From Steromphala cineraria (Eukaryota > Mollusca > Gastropoda > Trochida > Trochidae): 64,000 nt of DNA. Of the stretch, positions 48,321 to 59,130 are shown in pieces. Positions within the stretch are counted from its first letter, which is position 1, and every line of letters starts with the position of its first letter. Under the pieces are notes generated by a model. That model was not told the DNA's origin, ran no database searches, and worked only from the letters and a program-made list of their open reading frames with translations. Where the stretch lies: assembly GCA_916613615.1 (NCBI GenBank), contig OU744732.1, positions 52,615,727 to 52,679,726 of the forward strand, given 5' to 3'. Both the position numbers and the translations under genes were made by a program.

Positions 48321-48460
48321 ATATTATGATAAGAGTTCAATCTCATTAAAATCATATCTTAATTGCTTCACTACGTTACGCAGATTAAAGCTACATGTGT
48401 AGCGTAGTGTAGCAAATAGATCGTATTTTAATAAGATTGGATAAGAGTTTAGAATATGAT
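48321..48460. repeat. foldback element, family D, long copy
   Basis: CAATCTCATTAAAATCATATC on the left pairs with GATCGTATTTTAATAAGATTG on the right. The inner arms are TTGCTTCACTACGTTACGC and GTGTAGCGTAGTGTAGCAA, about 140 bp in all. It is related to 14358-14450 and 14521-14610. Confidence 0.85.
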
Positions 48461-48626
48461 ATGTACTTTATATATGAGGCTTTACCTGTATTCTTATTCT
48501 ACTGATTTTTAATTTAGCTAAGTAATCCAAGCTTGGTAAAAATTATCTTCTCTTTGTTTTCTTATTTAATTCCAAAACACCAATACTATATCGTGAGATT
48601 GTTGTTGATCAAAACAGTGTAAAATA

Positions 48627-49810
48627 AACTGGGCAAACAAAGAAACGCATCACTAAAATCAATTTTTCAAATTGCAATAATTTAGCAATTTATGTTTTAA
48701 ATCGATTAAATTTGATTCATTATCATCAGTTCTAGTCAATACAACAATGTGATGCGCTCGAACGCATCTTATGATGTTTTGTCGCCGAAATTATGCACCT
48801 TGAGAAAAAAAGCGCCGAAATTTGCATGCAAAAAAAATGTGTAAGCATGTTGCACGTAAACCTTCGGATATTACACCCTGGTAATAGTGGGTATAAAAGC
48901 TCATCAGTCCAATTGCGATTCAAACTCAGCTTTTTCCTACATGCGACCTGCAAAATGCCACGACTTAACGAGGAAATCCGAAACCGAGCAATTGGTCGTT
49001 TGGAACGCAGAGAAAGCCATCGTTCAGTTTCAAGACACTTCAACGTGATTTCAAGTCTATGGCAGCGCTACAGACTGTACAACTCCGCCCGAGACCGACC
49101 AAGATCAGGACGACTAAGCGTGACCACTCCTGCGCAGGACCACTACATCAGGATCTTCCATCTGCGTTATAGAACTGTAAGTGCTACTCACACCGCCGGA
49201 CAACGTTCTTGGACTTTGCAGAGTCTCGGCGGAGAAGATTAGAAATCACCTACGAGAACAGAGATGAAATCCTCATTCGCCACCGACGTCAAAAGGGAAA
49301 TATTTCAGCAAGGCAGCGCGAGACCACACGCAGCACGTCTTAATATGGACTATTGCGCAAACACCAATGTGACTGTTCTCCCATGGCCATCAAAATGCCC
49401 AGATCTCAATCCAATTGAGCATATGTGGGATCTGTTGGACCGACGTCTACGACGGCGTCAGCAGCAACCACGTGCACGACAGCAGATGATGTATGCATTG
49501 TAGAATGAGTGGCGAAGGATTCCTCAACATCAGATTCGCTGCCTCATTAAGTCTATGCCACGGAGATGCAGAGCAGTGCTCCATGCTCGAGGGGGTAACA
49601 CTAGGTAATGACTTTGACTACTACTTTCACGGACGACGGCGTTCTATGAGGCAGTCGATTACACCAGTGTCTTCAGAATTCACATGTTAAACACTGTGCC
49701 AAATTTTGTCCATTTACAGGCATTCGTTATTCGGTAATTTTATGTTAAAGAATGTATGAATAAAACTAGTACTGATAATTTCTGTGATGCGTTTCTTTTT
49801 TTGCCCAGTG
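48627..49810 (+). mobile_element. decayed Tc1-like transposon with TA duplication
   Basis: The left end AACTGGGCAAACAAAGAAAC, then GCATCAC, matches the right end (GTGATGCGTTTC, TTGCCCAGTG). TA lies directly outside on both sides (48625-48626 and 49811-49812). The length is 1184 bp, several hundred bases short of an intact relative, because part of the transposase gene is deleted. Confidence 0.9.
48955..49503 (+). pseudogene. Tc1-like transposase relic
   Basis: It starts MPRLNEEIRNRAIGRLERRE and keeps one DNA-binding helix region with RPRSGRLSVTTPAQD. After SATHTAG the frame fails near 49240. The part with the first catalytic Asp (the FSDES region) is absent. The frame resumes at about 49264 with IFQQGSARPHAARL, where the second Asp motif QQDN has become QQGS, and CPDLNPIEHMWDLLDRRL with the Glu. 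It then ends early at 49503. The family is distinct from the element at 15514-17048, since the inverted ends differ. Dead beyond doubt. Confidence 0.88.
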
Positions 49811-49812
49811 TA

Positions 49813-50389
49813 TATATAACATATAAAGTATGATAAATGACTTGCTCGAGGTTGAACTTGAAAATCAGTTTTATCAATGATGATAACACGTTAAAGATGT
49901 AATTAATGAGATCTTTTTCAAAAATCTCATTAACAAAAAAATAAAATTCGAAAATACAAAAGTGAAGATAGAAAAATACTTAAAACCAAATTAAATTATG
50001 AAAGAGTAATGCAAGATAAAAAAAGGACCAGATTTTTACAAATATTTTCTATTGCAAAATATAATTTGCAAAAAAAGTGTCCCTCTTATCACATGGTAAG
50101 CAAACATGTCAGAGATTGGAACTGATTGTGACAAGTATACTATTTCACGGATGCCACATCTGCACTTAATATTCCTCCTTTGCCACAGAGGGAAATGGTA
50201 TGCCACATTGTGTAAGGTACACTGTAGTGCGTCTTTAACATGCATGTAAGCAGGTTTCTGATGGTAAAGATAAATGGGTAAATATTTATTTAAAACGGTA
50301 AGATAGCACACGGTCAAACTAATAGATCACGTTATTGATATTTCCCTCATTGATATAGGCGAAGTGAGGAATTATAAAGGAAGATTTTT
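49813..50389. other. nothing recognised
   Basis: AT-rich; a 93-codon minus-strand frame at 50036-50317 has no domain. Confidence 0.5.
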
Positions 50390-50700
50390 ATAATGCGAAG
50401 CACATGAAAAATAATTTTAGAATCCTTACAATCGTGAGAAAAGTGAAAATACGCATATGAAAAGAATCAAAATAAATCTGAAATATATAACTTATTGATA
50501 AAAGGAAGAATTTTTAACAATATGTGAAGCACGTGAAAAGAATTCATTGATGTAGAATGTGAAAGTAGTTCAAGACAAATCCTTACAACAGTGAGAAGAG
50601 TGAAAATACGCATATGAAAAGAATCCAAATAAATATGAAAATTATTTCTTAGGAAACACGAGCAAATATATTTAACAAACACGTGAAGCCAATATAAGGT
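50390..50700. repeat. imperfect tandem repeat, about two units
   Basis: GAAGCAC(A/G)TGAAAA, TCCTTACAA, GTGAGAA, GTGAAAATACGCATATGAAA and AGAATC(A/C)AAATAAAT occur twice with a spacing of about 130-160 bp. A third start (CGTGAAGCC) is seen at 50682. Confidence 0.78.
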
Positions 50701-51007
50701 TCAGGGCATCATTGATACTGAATGCGATCCGAAAACATGGATGAATTTGAAGACCGTTAATTTAAGGTATAATACTTTTGAAATTGTCTAAATACGTAGC
50801 TAGTGCAAATCAGAATTGCCTGTCAATAGTAGTGATTGCTATCTCTTATCTAAATGATTTATCTCACTTATAAACCAATTGGCAAGATGTTGTGGTAATG
50901 AATCGAAACTGTGTAGGTAGCAGCATGGCTGTGCACTTAGACGAAAATACATAAAGGACTTTAACACGTCAGATCTTTGTGGAGACGGACTCTTCTCGAA
51001 GACACGC
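50701..51007. other. nothing recognised
   Basis: No supported feature. Confidence 0.45.
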
Positions 51008-51385
51008 TTTAAAGGGGCAGTAGCACGTTTTTAGGGGTAATTTAAGGTGATGTCAAGAAATGAAAATTAATGGTTCCAATTGAAAGACAGTGTATTTCAA
51101 CTAAATAGATCAGTAATAATTCCAATATATAATGTGCCATGAGGTTCCATTTTCTTACACAAAAAGTTTAGCCATGCGATTTCTTTTTGTTACTCAAAAT
51201 GAATTAAAGGTGCTCACAAAAAATGGCCGCGAAGGATTTTATATGAATCTTCTTACTTTGTCCTCTGACTATGGATGATTGGCTTGTGTAATGAGATTTC
51301 TGACACTGTCAAAATAATACATTTAGCCTTAACTTACAACTATCAGTGAACAATTTAGAAAAAAAACGTGCTATTGCCCCTTTAA
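51008..51385 (-). mobile_element. MITE family M1, with a small internal duplication
   Basis: TTTAAAGGGGCAGTAGCACG to CGTGCTATTGCCCCTTTAA, 378 bp. It is slightly longer than its relatives because GCCATG...TTTCTTTTT.TTAC.CA is present twice near 51130-51200. The inner block AAAATGGCCGCGAAGGATTT is altered. Confidence 0.9.
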
Positions 51386-52494
51386 GAACATATTTTAGAC
51401 ATGATATGTGACTGATAGTATCAACCTTAAGATTAAAACGATAACGCGCCTATAATACGCAACTTCAAACTGGGCGTAAATATATTTATCAAAGGTTTGT
51501 TCGGATCGACCGATGACGGTATAGGTATCGGCAAACTAATGAAGATGTTGTGAGAGGTTATATGTCAAAAATTGCTTTTATAATATCAGAATTTTATTGA
51601 TTGACCTTTTCTTGTCGCAATGAATTTGACGTTATGACGTTAATGTCAACACTTAGGGGCACTTTGGATACTTCTTGAATACATGCCCATGAAGGAAAAT
51701 GTTTACAAAACATATGTAATTAAAATAAAAACAAAAACTAAAACAAACAAACAATTGGTACTTAACAACGTTACTTTTCAGCCTCAAAACGCCCTTTGGG
51801 ATATAACGTCAAGCTCATTCATTAGAACAGATGTACATGGTCATTGATAGAAAATGACAACTCTTATTATTACCTTCAAAGGTGCTTTAAAAGAAACATC
51901 GTCGCATACATTAATTGATAATGATTATCAAAGTATATATACCCAAATGAAACGTCCATATCTTTACAACGAATATACCTGTCACTCATACAACACAAAA
52001 AGAAATATTGATTCTACCAAGGATGTTTATAGCCTATAAAAGTCATTGATTCCACTCACCTATAAACTACGTGGTAAACTCTCCCCCTTTTCTCCATACA
52101 CAGGGCTCGTTATCTGCAAATACAAGATGCGTTCACTCAGAGACAGTACTAATGTAAGAGAAATTCCTACTCCACTAATACATCAACGGCGACATCTTAC
52201 ATAGAGGCGCATTCGCTTTGTTTCTTCAGCACAGTGGATCTTCTAGCTCTGTGATGAAATAATGAAGCTGTGGGCGGTCATGGCTCGTGGGTGGTTAAAG
52301 GTCAGAGAGGGAAACCATCACTCAAAACACTTTACCATTGTATTTTGTGAGATAAAAAAACATTTTTTCTAAAATTCAGAATGTTAAGCGATTGTATAAG
52401 GATAAGTTTAAACGCAATTTGACCAGAACAGACGTTATTCTGTACGATGTTATCTTGTGCAAATACGATTGATATTAACGCATTGGTTTGTTCA
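51386..52494. other. nothing firm; possible 5' exon of the FN3 gene near 52200-52300
   Basis: AT-rich to about 52080, then somewhat richer in GC. On the minus strand GCGCCTCTAT|GTAAGATG at about 52198-52210 could be a splice donor; nothing else supports an exon. Confidence 0.3.
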
Positions 52495-52868
52495 GGAACA
52501 AACGTACAACCAAGATTTTTATGAACGCAATTTCCTTATTGGGTGAAAAGAGGAAGTAAAAAAATGTTGATCCACCTTTGTTCGAATACGATCGGATTCC
52601 TGGTTTCCGGCATTTTCCCCACGCGGCAAAAATTTACACCGCAACTCTTTCAAAATAACAGCCAAAGAAATCACTTCTCGCATGGAAAGTGTGGTTCGCA
52701 TCACAAAGCCATTCAGTAGCATAACTAATTATTTGATAAGCGTCGCTGATTGCACAACTAACTTTGATCAATCAGTCTTCTCCCTTTCTAGCCCACGAAG
52801 TCGTCCTATTCGAACATAGGCTAGATCAACATTTCATAACTTTAGCTACCTCTGTTGGGAGAGAACTA
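52495..52868. mobile_element. MITE family C, degenerate copy
   Basis: Ends in AGCTACCTCTGTTGGGAGAG and carries GCGTCGCTGATTGC, ACCAATTTTG-like and CGAACATAGG words in the same order as the next copy. The left terminus is not clearly recognisable. Confidence 0.6.
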
Positions 52869-52962
52869 AGACTGACATTGTTGATGTGATGAAATGTAAC
52901 AATCACAACTGCGTTATGTTAACCCTTTGAGTGCTTTTTTAACTTGACGGTGTATGTTCCTC

Positions 52963-53291
52963 TATTCTCTCCCCACGGAGGCAGCTCAGCGCGAGCACGC
53001 CTATGTTCTAATCAGCCAAGATTCCGGAGTTCCGGCAGATATTAGGAGAAGGTAAAAAGAGATGTTTTGTAAGGGAGGAGTTATCTCCTCCGGATTGTAG
53101 ATTTAATTGATAGTTATGCCGAAGCATACGGAAATGATCGAGGCTTTGCGAATGACCAATTTTGTAACGGCGTCGCTGATTGCTAATTGGATTGCCGCCT
53201 ATCAGATTTCTACCTTTCTACACCATGTATTTGGCTGATTAGAACAGAGGCTTGCTCGGGTATGACTTAGCTGCCTCTGTGGGGAGAGAAT
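52963..53291. mobile_element. MITE family C, complete copy
   Basis: ATTCTCTCCCCACGGAGGCAG and CTGCCTCTGTGGGGAGAGAAT are inverted ends of about 22 bp; the total is about 329 bp. It shares GGCGTCGCTGATTGC with the copy just upstream and its ends with the element in Kv intron 2. No coding frame. Confidence 0.88.
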
Positions 53292-53600
53292 CATGTCGCT
53301 CTTGTCGGCATTGATTCTTCATAGAACTAGAACTTATCTCACCCCTGTTCTATGGGCTTTCGGTCCGCGATCTATTAAGTTCGGAAAATATCTCAAAACG
53401 CTGAACTTTCATCAATTTTACTTTGATAATTGATATATTAGCACACACATTTACACTGATCAATAAATAGACTCAGTTACAATGCCATTGATGCCGTATT
53501 ATTGAAGTTATAATCTTTAAAATGATGAAATACAGCAACAAATATCACAATGACGATAAATAAAGTTTTCCTATAGAGATTATCATAAAACATGAAAAAG
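53292..53600. other. nothing recognised
   Basis: No supported feature. Confidence 0.45.
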
Positions 53601-53604
53601 AAGT

Positions 53605-53675
53605 TAATTTGATACAAACAATTAATTTGATACAAACAATTAATTTGATACAAACAATTAATTTGATACAAAACA
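53605..53675. repeat. 18-bp microsatellite-like array, four units
   Basis: TTAATTTGATACAAACAA is repeated without change. Because 18 is a multiple of three it leaves short open frames on the minus strand (YQINCL repeats). Confidence 0.95.
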
Positions 53676-54103
53676 TATCAAGGCTGCTCACATAACTTAT
53701 AGATGAAGTCAAAACAGATTGAACATTTAAAATGAATTCTAGAGAACACATTTATTTCGAAATCCTGGACCTAATTTAGGATTTAATTAGTTATTTCAAC
53801 ATTTTGACCTTTCAATGTGACGCACTGGCTCACTATCAAAGATGTCAAACATCTTTTAAAACAACAACTATCGTTGACTTGTGATTCAAACAAAATAATG
53901 TTTTGTAACATGCTTTATAAGCTTTATGGATTAAAATAGTTTGACCTTTCTATATTGATCTTTAATTCTCAAACCAAATTTAAAAACAAAATAGAATTAT
54001 CAGTCCTCGATTTCTCAACTGTTCAGATGCTTTACATAACACATACCCTTGGACCTTCGTCATCATTGCACAAAATTATCACTAGGTGATTGAGTATCGA
54101 AAT
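53676..54103. other. nothing recognised
   Basis: AT-rich; no supported feature. Confidence 0.5.
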
Positions 54104-54104
54104 C

Positions 54105-54451
54105 TTAAAGGGGCAGTAGCACGTTTTTAAGGGTAATATAAGGTGATGTCAGGAAAATGAAAATTAATGGTTCCAACTGAAAGACAATGTATTTAAACTA
54201 AATGGAGCAGTAATAATCCAATCAAATAACATCAAGTTTAGCCCTGCGGTTCCTTTTAAAGGTGTTCACACAAAATGGCCGCCAATGGATTTTATGTGAA
54301 TATCCATACTTTGTCCTCTGACTTTGGATGTTTGGCTTGTGTCATGTGATTTTTGACACTGTCAAATTAAAACATTTGGCCTTAACTTACATTTATCAGT
54401 GAAATATTTGAAATATAAAATTATCAAAAAAACGTGCTTTTCCCCCTTTAA
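54105..54451 (-). mobile_element. MITE family M1, full-length
   Basis: TTAAAGGGGCAGTAGCACG on the left; the right end ACGTGCTTTTCCCCCTTTAA is somewhat eroded. 347 bp, with AAAATGGCCGCCAATGGATT inside. Confidence 0.9.
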
Positions 54452-55036
54452 TGCTCCCTTGATTTGTACTGCTCTCTTCTGAAAACAATCGTGGGCCTTG
54501 CACTGAGGAAATGTCTCTGATAACCCTAGAAGGTTGAGTATTCTGCTATAACACGTCAAAAGAAGCTTTGGCCTTGCATTCAGGAAATTCACAAATAACA
54601 CGATTACGTTTATCTTTGAATATTCAAAGTATAGACCCATATTCAGTGTATTGAAGTTCAATATTTTAACAAGTGTTTTTAATCTTTTCGTTTTACTTTT
54701 TGCATCATTTTGCGACCAATCTAGAGAAAATTTTACCAAAATCCATTAAATTGGAGCCAATTTATCAAAAGGACCGAAACGGCGAATCAAGTGTGGCCAT
54801 ATCAAAATTTGCGTTTCCTAAACATACTTGAAAGCCGTTTTTGTCGCGAAAGAATAGATATTCTTTTTTTTCTCCGAAACAGGTACTCGTTGCCGTTCAA
54901 GTTGATACCCGTCGGACGCAATTGCGGTAACTGAGACGCGGTGTAAATCATACACACATAATGATGACATCATCGAAAGCGGGTTCGTTAAAAGCTATGG
55001 CACTTTTGTAGAGGGTACTGTACTTTGGACGTCGAG
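54452..55036. other. nothing recognised
   Basis: AT-rich, turning GC-richer toward the next element. The 125-codon minus-strand frame has no domain and partly overlaps the MITE. Confidence 0.45.
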
Positions 55037-56072
55037 TTAAGCCCCTGTCACAACCCGTCGTACGTGCAACTGCGTGCTGTCTACCGACAAAAACGTGGGG
55101 TAAATTGGGGAATTCGTGCGTCCTCGATACCGACGCCGTACCGATTTTGGACAAATTTGGAGCATGCGTAGAACTTTTAGTGCATGTAGAACTTTCGCTG
55201 CGTGCAGTCTACGAACGGGCTGCGAATTTTCCTCCGTACGATCGACGTGCGTGCCCTGTACGACAACCGCACGCACAACGCACCGACATCGTGCGTTTTT
55301 TTCAAGCTTACCCACTCGAACTTTCTCTACGAACGACGCAAGTTGCACGTGCGTACAACGTGCGTTGTACGTGCGTAGTTCGTGCTTACTCGGCACGTCC
55401 AAAGTTTAACTATCAAATAATTAAAGAAAACTCACGTCGATCGTACCGAGTAAGCACGTACAACGTACCGAGTAAGCACGTACAACGCACGATTTGGGCA
55501 CCTTTTTTAGGATATAAACCGAGCCGACGGACGATTGCCATCATTTGAAGAGAACATGCCGCCAAAGAAGTCGCAAAGAAAGTGCCACGTCGAACTCCTG
55601 TGCTGCCATCTGAAGTTGCTCTTGCAGCATCAGGACCCGGAGCGGTGGAATGGGCGGCATCTTGTGGCGCCAGCACATGTGACAATATGTACCAAGCACC
55701 TGTCAATCGGGCGGGAAAAACCTCATTGCACTCGCACGCACTTACAACGTGCGTGGTGTAGGGACACTGTACGTGAGACGCACGGCCCCCGTACGACAAT
55801 GTGACAATCGCACATCTCACGCACGTTGTACGCACGCCACACGCACTTTCCACGTGCGCATCGTACGATGCACGCAGCTCCTCACTGCCAGACGTGTCGA
55901 CGGGCCACGTACGTACGACGTGCGTTTGACGTGCTTGTGACGTGCGTTGGCAAACTCCCTCTCTGTTCTTGATAAATCCACCCTACGTTTTCAGAAAAAC
56001 GTAGCGACCGTGGCCTCCCCAAAAAACGTACGAACGAATTGCACGCACGATGGGTTGTGACAGGAGCTTTAA
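55037..56072. mobile_element. CpG-rich TTAA-flanked non-autonomous element with dense ACGTG/GCGTG words
   Basis: The left end is TTAAGCCCCTGTCACAACCC, then GTCGTACGTGCAA. The right end is TTGCACGCACGATGGG, then TTGTGACAGGAGCTTTAA. They are inverted over about 33 bp, with TTAA at each border; total 1036 bp. The inside is unlike anything else in the window. CpG is frequent and the words ACGTG, GCGTG and CGTACG recur, with about thirty RCGTG cores by eye on both strands. A tandem doublet ACCGAGTAAGCACGTACAACG lies near 55445-55490. Frames of 90-147 codons exist on both strands, but they are Arg/Thr-rich products of the repeated words. A non-autonomous element is the best reading; the family is unknown to me. 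Confidence 0.82.
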
Positions 56073-56800
56073 GTATCAAACTTTCGACGAAAGATTTTTC
56101 TACCGAATGATGTATTTCTTTTCTCAATAGCTAAAGTTCATTGCGAACCGCATGCAAGTATGACAATGAAACTTTAATGACGCGAGGTTTGCACTGGCTA
56201 ATTCCATCGTTGTTTCGATGCATTTCACTACCTTGTATGGTGTAAGAGTGCATAAAAGTCTACATTGAAAATATCACTCAATGTGGCTGAGAAGTACCTT
56301 ATCGACCTGTGACCCACATTAATAAGAAATTAGTAGGAAATCCAACCAAGCTTAACAGGTCAAAGGCTAGAATCAAAACGAAGCATGGGTCGTTAAGCTT
56401 TCTGCTGCCATTCTCTCAAACTATATTTCTTTCCATTTCCCTCTCCTTACAAATTTATCAAACAACGTATTTTATGATATTGTGACCATACCATATCCTC
56501 TTGAAGAAAGTAGTAGTGAACTGAAAGAGACATTTATCAAAGGCCCCTTCCGAACATCATGTGAAATAAAATAATCTGTTTTAATAATTAGTTTTCAGCT
56601 ACCGAATATAATGGCTACTGATCTGTCTACTAACTTTTTGATGACAATATATATATCTACGTCCTAAAAGCTTGTAATATTGCTGACAGCAGGTTAAACC
56701 CCTCTAACTCATTCATTCGAAAGTTAAGAATTCAAGCGAACTTACGCCGGGTCTTTGATAAGATTAACACATACAAGTTTTGATATGAAAACCCGTTCGA
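56073..56800. other. nothing recognised
   Basis: Ordinary AT-rich DNA; no supported feature. Confidence 0.5.
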
Positions 56801-56804
56801 AGGA

Positions 56805-57005
56805 AACTAGTCTGTCTAACAGCCCCTGAAACAAAATATCTTTAAAGACCCACACAAGTCTATATTATTGTAGCAAGTCTAGCTCACTGCAGTTTCAGTT
56901 CTGAAATGAACAGCTTTAGTGGGCTCCTTTCAATTTTAATAGTAGAAAGCTGCATTTAATATGTATTTTCATTTCAGAGACTGAAATTTAGTCTAGAAGG
57001 AAACC
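56805..57005 (-). repeat. dispersed repeat, family A
   Basis: The reverse complement shares CAGTCTCTGAAA, AGGAGCCC, GTTCATTTCAG and TAGACTTG with 3536-3745. Here both ends (GTCTGTCTAACAGCCCCTGA and the complement of TCTAGACTAAATTTCAGTC) look like imperfect inverted repeats, which suggests a MITE-like origin. Confidence 0.55.
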
Positions 57006-57938
57006 TGTAAACTATGGAGGTCAGGCAAAGGGGATTCTTAAAATTCAGGTAGAACTTACAGAAAGAAGCGTTGGTGGGGTCCCGAAAGACGAGATTTACC
57101 AGAACACGTAACCATGGGATTTATGATAGGACTATGAACAATTGTAGAAATAAGGGTGTTCGAGGTTTGTGATAATTCATTGATAAAAAGATAACCAAAA
57201 AGAATCCTTTTAAAGGGACATGTTCATACACAATTTAAGCCGTGACGTCAATAGTTATTAAGTTAAGTTGACATGGTGTATTTTTCAAAAGACTAAATGA
57301 TTTTATAGAACAAAACTTATGTAAAACCAACACCCTTTTCAGTTTAACAATGCTGATCTTCTGGTCAACTTGACATGGCGAACCTGGATGCTTATTGATG
57401 AAATCACATAACCTTTCATCCTAAAGTTCTTGAAATGATTTTGGCATAACATAGGCTTAAGATTGCATGGAACGTTGCATCAAATGATGAAAAGAGGTCA
57501 TCAATAAGCAATCGGATTAAATTACACCGTAATATAACAAGATTAATAGACAGACCAAGTTAACCGTGATTTCATAGCTCTGGTCCTGCTGTGATGAAAT
57601 CAAATTCTTATTAGCGGTATCCAACATCACTCACTGGCTGGTTACCCCCCTTGATGCGCTGTTTGCGATTGAGATTGTCTTGGATTCCGGAGAACTCATA
57701 AGTTGGTTCCAGTGACCGTATTAGCTCAAAGATCCGGCAAAAGTCATTGGCTAAGATTCATCATGTGTCAAGGTTAACCCAGATGTGCATAAATTTGCTG
57801 AGAATTTGTCATAACACTTAAATCATTTTCGTTAAACATTAACGCAAAATCTTACATCTGGAACTCAGGTGTGTCAAGCCACGTAACACTCGAGACTATT
57901 TCTGGTTAGATTTGTGCGATGTGCACATATTTCTAATA
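57006..57938. other. nothing recognised
   Basis: No supported gene or repeat. Confidence 0.5.
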
Positions 57939-57939
57939 G

Positions 57940-58325
57940 GAAGAAAGTCGATTGGATGAAATAGCGACGGTATCAGTGTCAACATCCTCGATAATCAAGA
58001 GTTAAACCATCCTGTCTCAGGGCACGAACGTTACGCTTACTCCAGTAATCTGTACCCTCGACTCAGAAGCTAGATTCGCTCGCGCGGCCCGATTTAGGAT
58101 ATAGCCAATCAAATCATCTTCTCGCCACCTTCTCGAGAAAATTTCAATGAGAAAATGATTTGATTGGCTATATCCCAAGACGGGCCGCGCGAGCGAATCT
58201 CTGAGCCCAGGGTACAGATTAGTGGAGTTAGCGTAATATTCGTACCCTGAGACAGGATGGAGTCAAACTATAGTTGATAATTATCGGAATATAGACTTTC
58301 GATTGTCGAGGACGCAGTGTCAGAA
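57940..58325. repeat. large palindromic element
   Basis: The core 58008-58262 has arms of about 105 bp: CCATCCTGTCTCAGGGCACG and CGTACCCTGAGACAGGATGG on the outside, ATAGCCAATCAAATCAT and ATGATTTGATTGGCTAT on the inside, with a loop of about 30 bp. A weaker symmetry continues to the outside (GATAATCAAGAGTT against ATAGTTGATAATTATC). The arms contain the CG-rich run GATTCGCTCGCGCGGCCCG. It has no coding capacity. Confidence 0.88.
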
Positions 58326-58330
58326 AGGAA

Positions 58331-58744
58331 TAGCGGGAAGAATTAAGGTGCCGCTCTGAAGAACCGCTTTCAACGCCATCGTCCTCCCCTCCCCTCCTCT
58401 AGAAAGGACCTTTTAAGTGTATATATATCACAGTGTAAAACGTTTTGAAAGAAGAACTAGTAATCAAAAACGCTGCTCAATGTATGGCATGATAAGAAAT
58501 GTCGCTCAATCTTAGAATACACTTACTTATAGTCCATGAAAAAAAGTTTTTTAAATTTATATTTTGATATTTGATATATACGAACCTTTTTTATATGTTT
58601 AAAGTGTATCAGGCAATCAGTTTTTAAAATAAAATTATAATTTCTACAAATAAAATATTTGTCAATGCTTTATATGTTGATGGAGTTTTATATGAGCACT
58701 TACCTTACTTGTCGCAATAATATCAATCGTCATGAAACTTTCGT
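58331..58744. other. nothing recognised
   Basis: AT-rich; no supported feature. Confidence 0.5.
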
Positions 58745-59130
58745 CATATCTGAAACAGAGGAGGAGTTTCATTAATATCATATCTTATACTCCACTTCCG
58801 GTCTCGTTGCTATGGTTTCCTTTGTTCTAACTGTTGATGTATTGACCGATACACCTCTACTTTCTATGATCTAACTGTAGGTGTATTGACCGATACACCT
58901 CTACTTTCTATGTTCTAACTGTAGGTGTATTGACCGATACACCTCTACTTTCTATGTTCTAACTGTAGGTGTATTGACCGAAACACCTCTACTTTCTATG
59001 TTATAACTGTAAGTGTATTGACCGATACACCTCTACTTTTCTAATACACCTACTTTTTATTGTACATCTACACTTAGTTAAGTGAAGTGATCTTCAACTT
59101 TTGCAAATAAAGGGACTTGTTAAATTGAGA
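58745..59130 (+). repeat. dispersed repeat, family B, with 44-bp unit amplified about five times
   Basis: Starts like 7290-7440 (CACTTCCGGTCTCGTTGC). The unit CTAACTGTAGGTGTATTGAC plus CGATACACCTCTACTTTCTATGTT is then repeated at a spacing of exactly 44 bp from 58827 to about 59040. GGTGTATTGAC...CGATACACC makes each unit partly self-complementary. Confidence 0.9.

Noticed and set aside
55037..55853. Several frames of 90-147 codons in the CpG-rich element
   Set aside because: They overlap on both strands, are Arg/Thr/Val-rich products of the repeated ACGTGCGT words, and have no domain.
57205..57260. Another MITE end at CTTTTAAAGGGACATG
   Set aside because: Only about ten bases match the M1 terminus and no opposite end was found within 500 bp.
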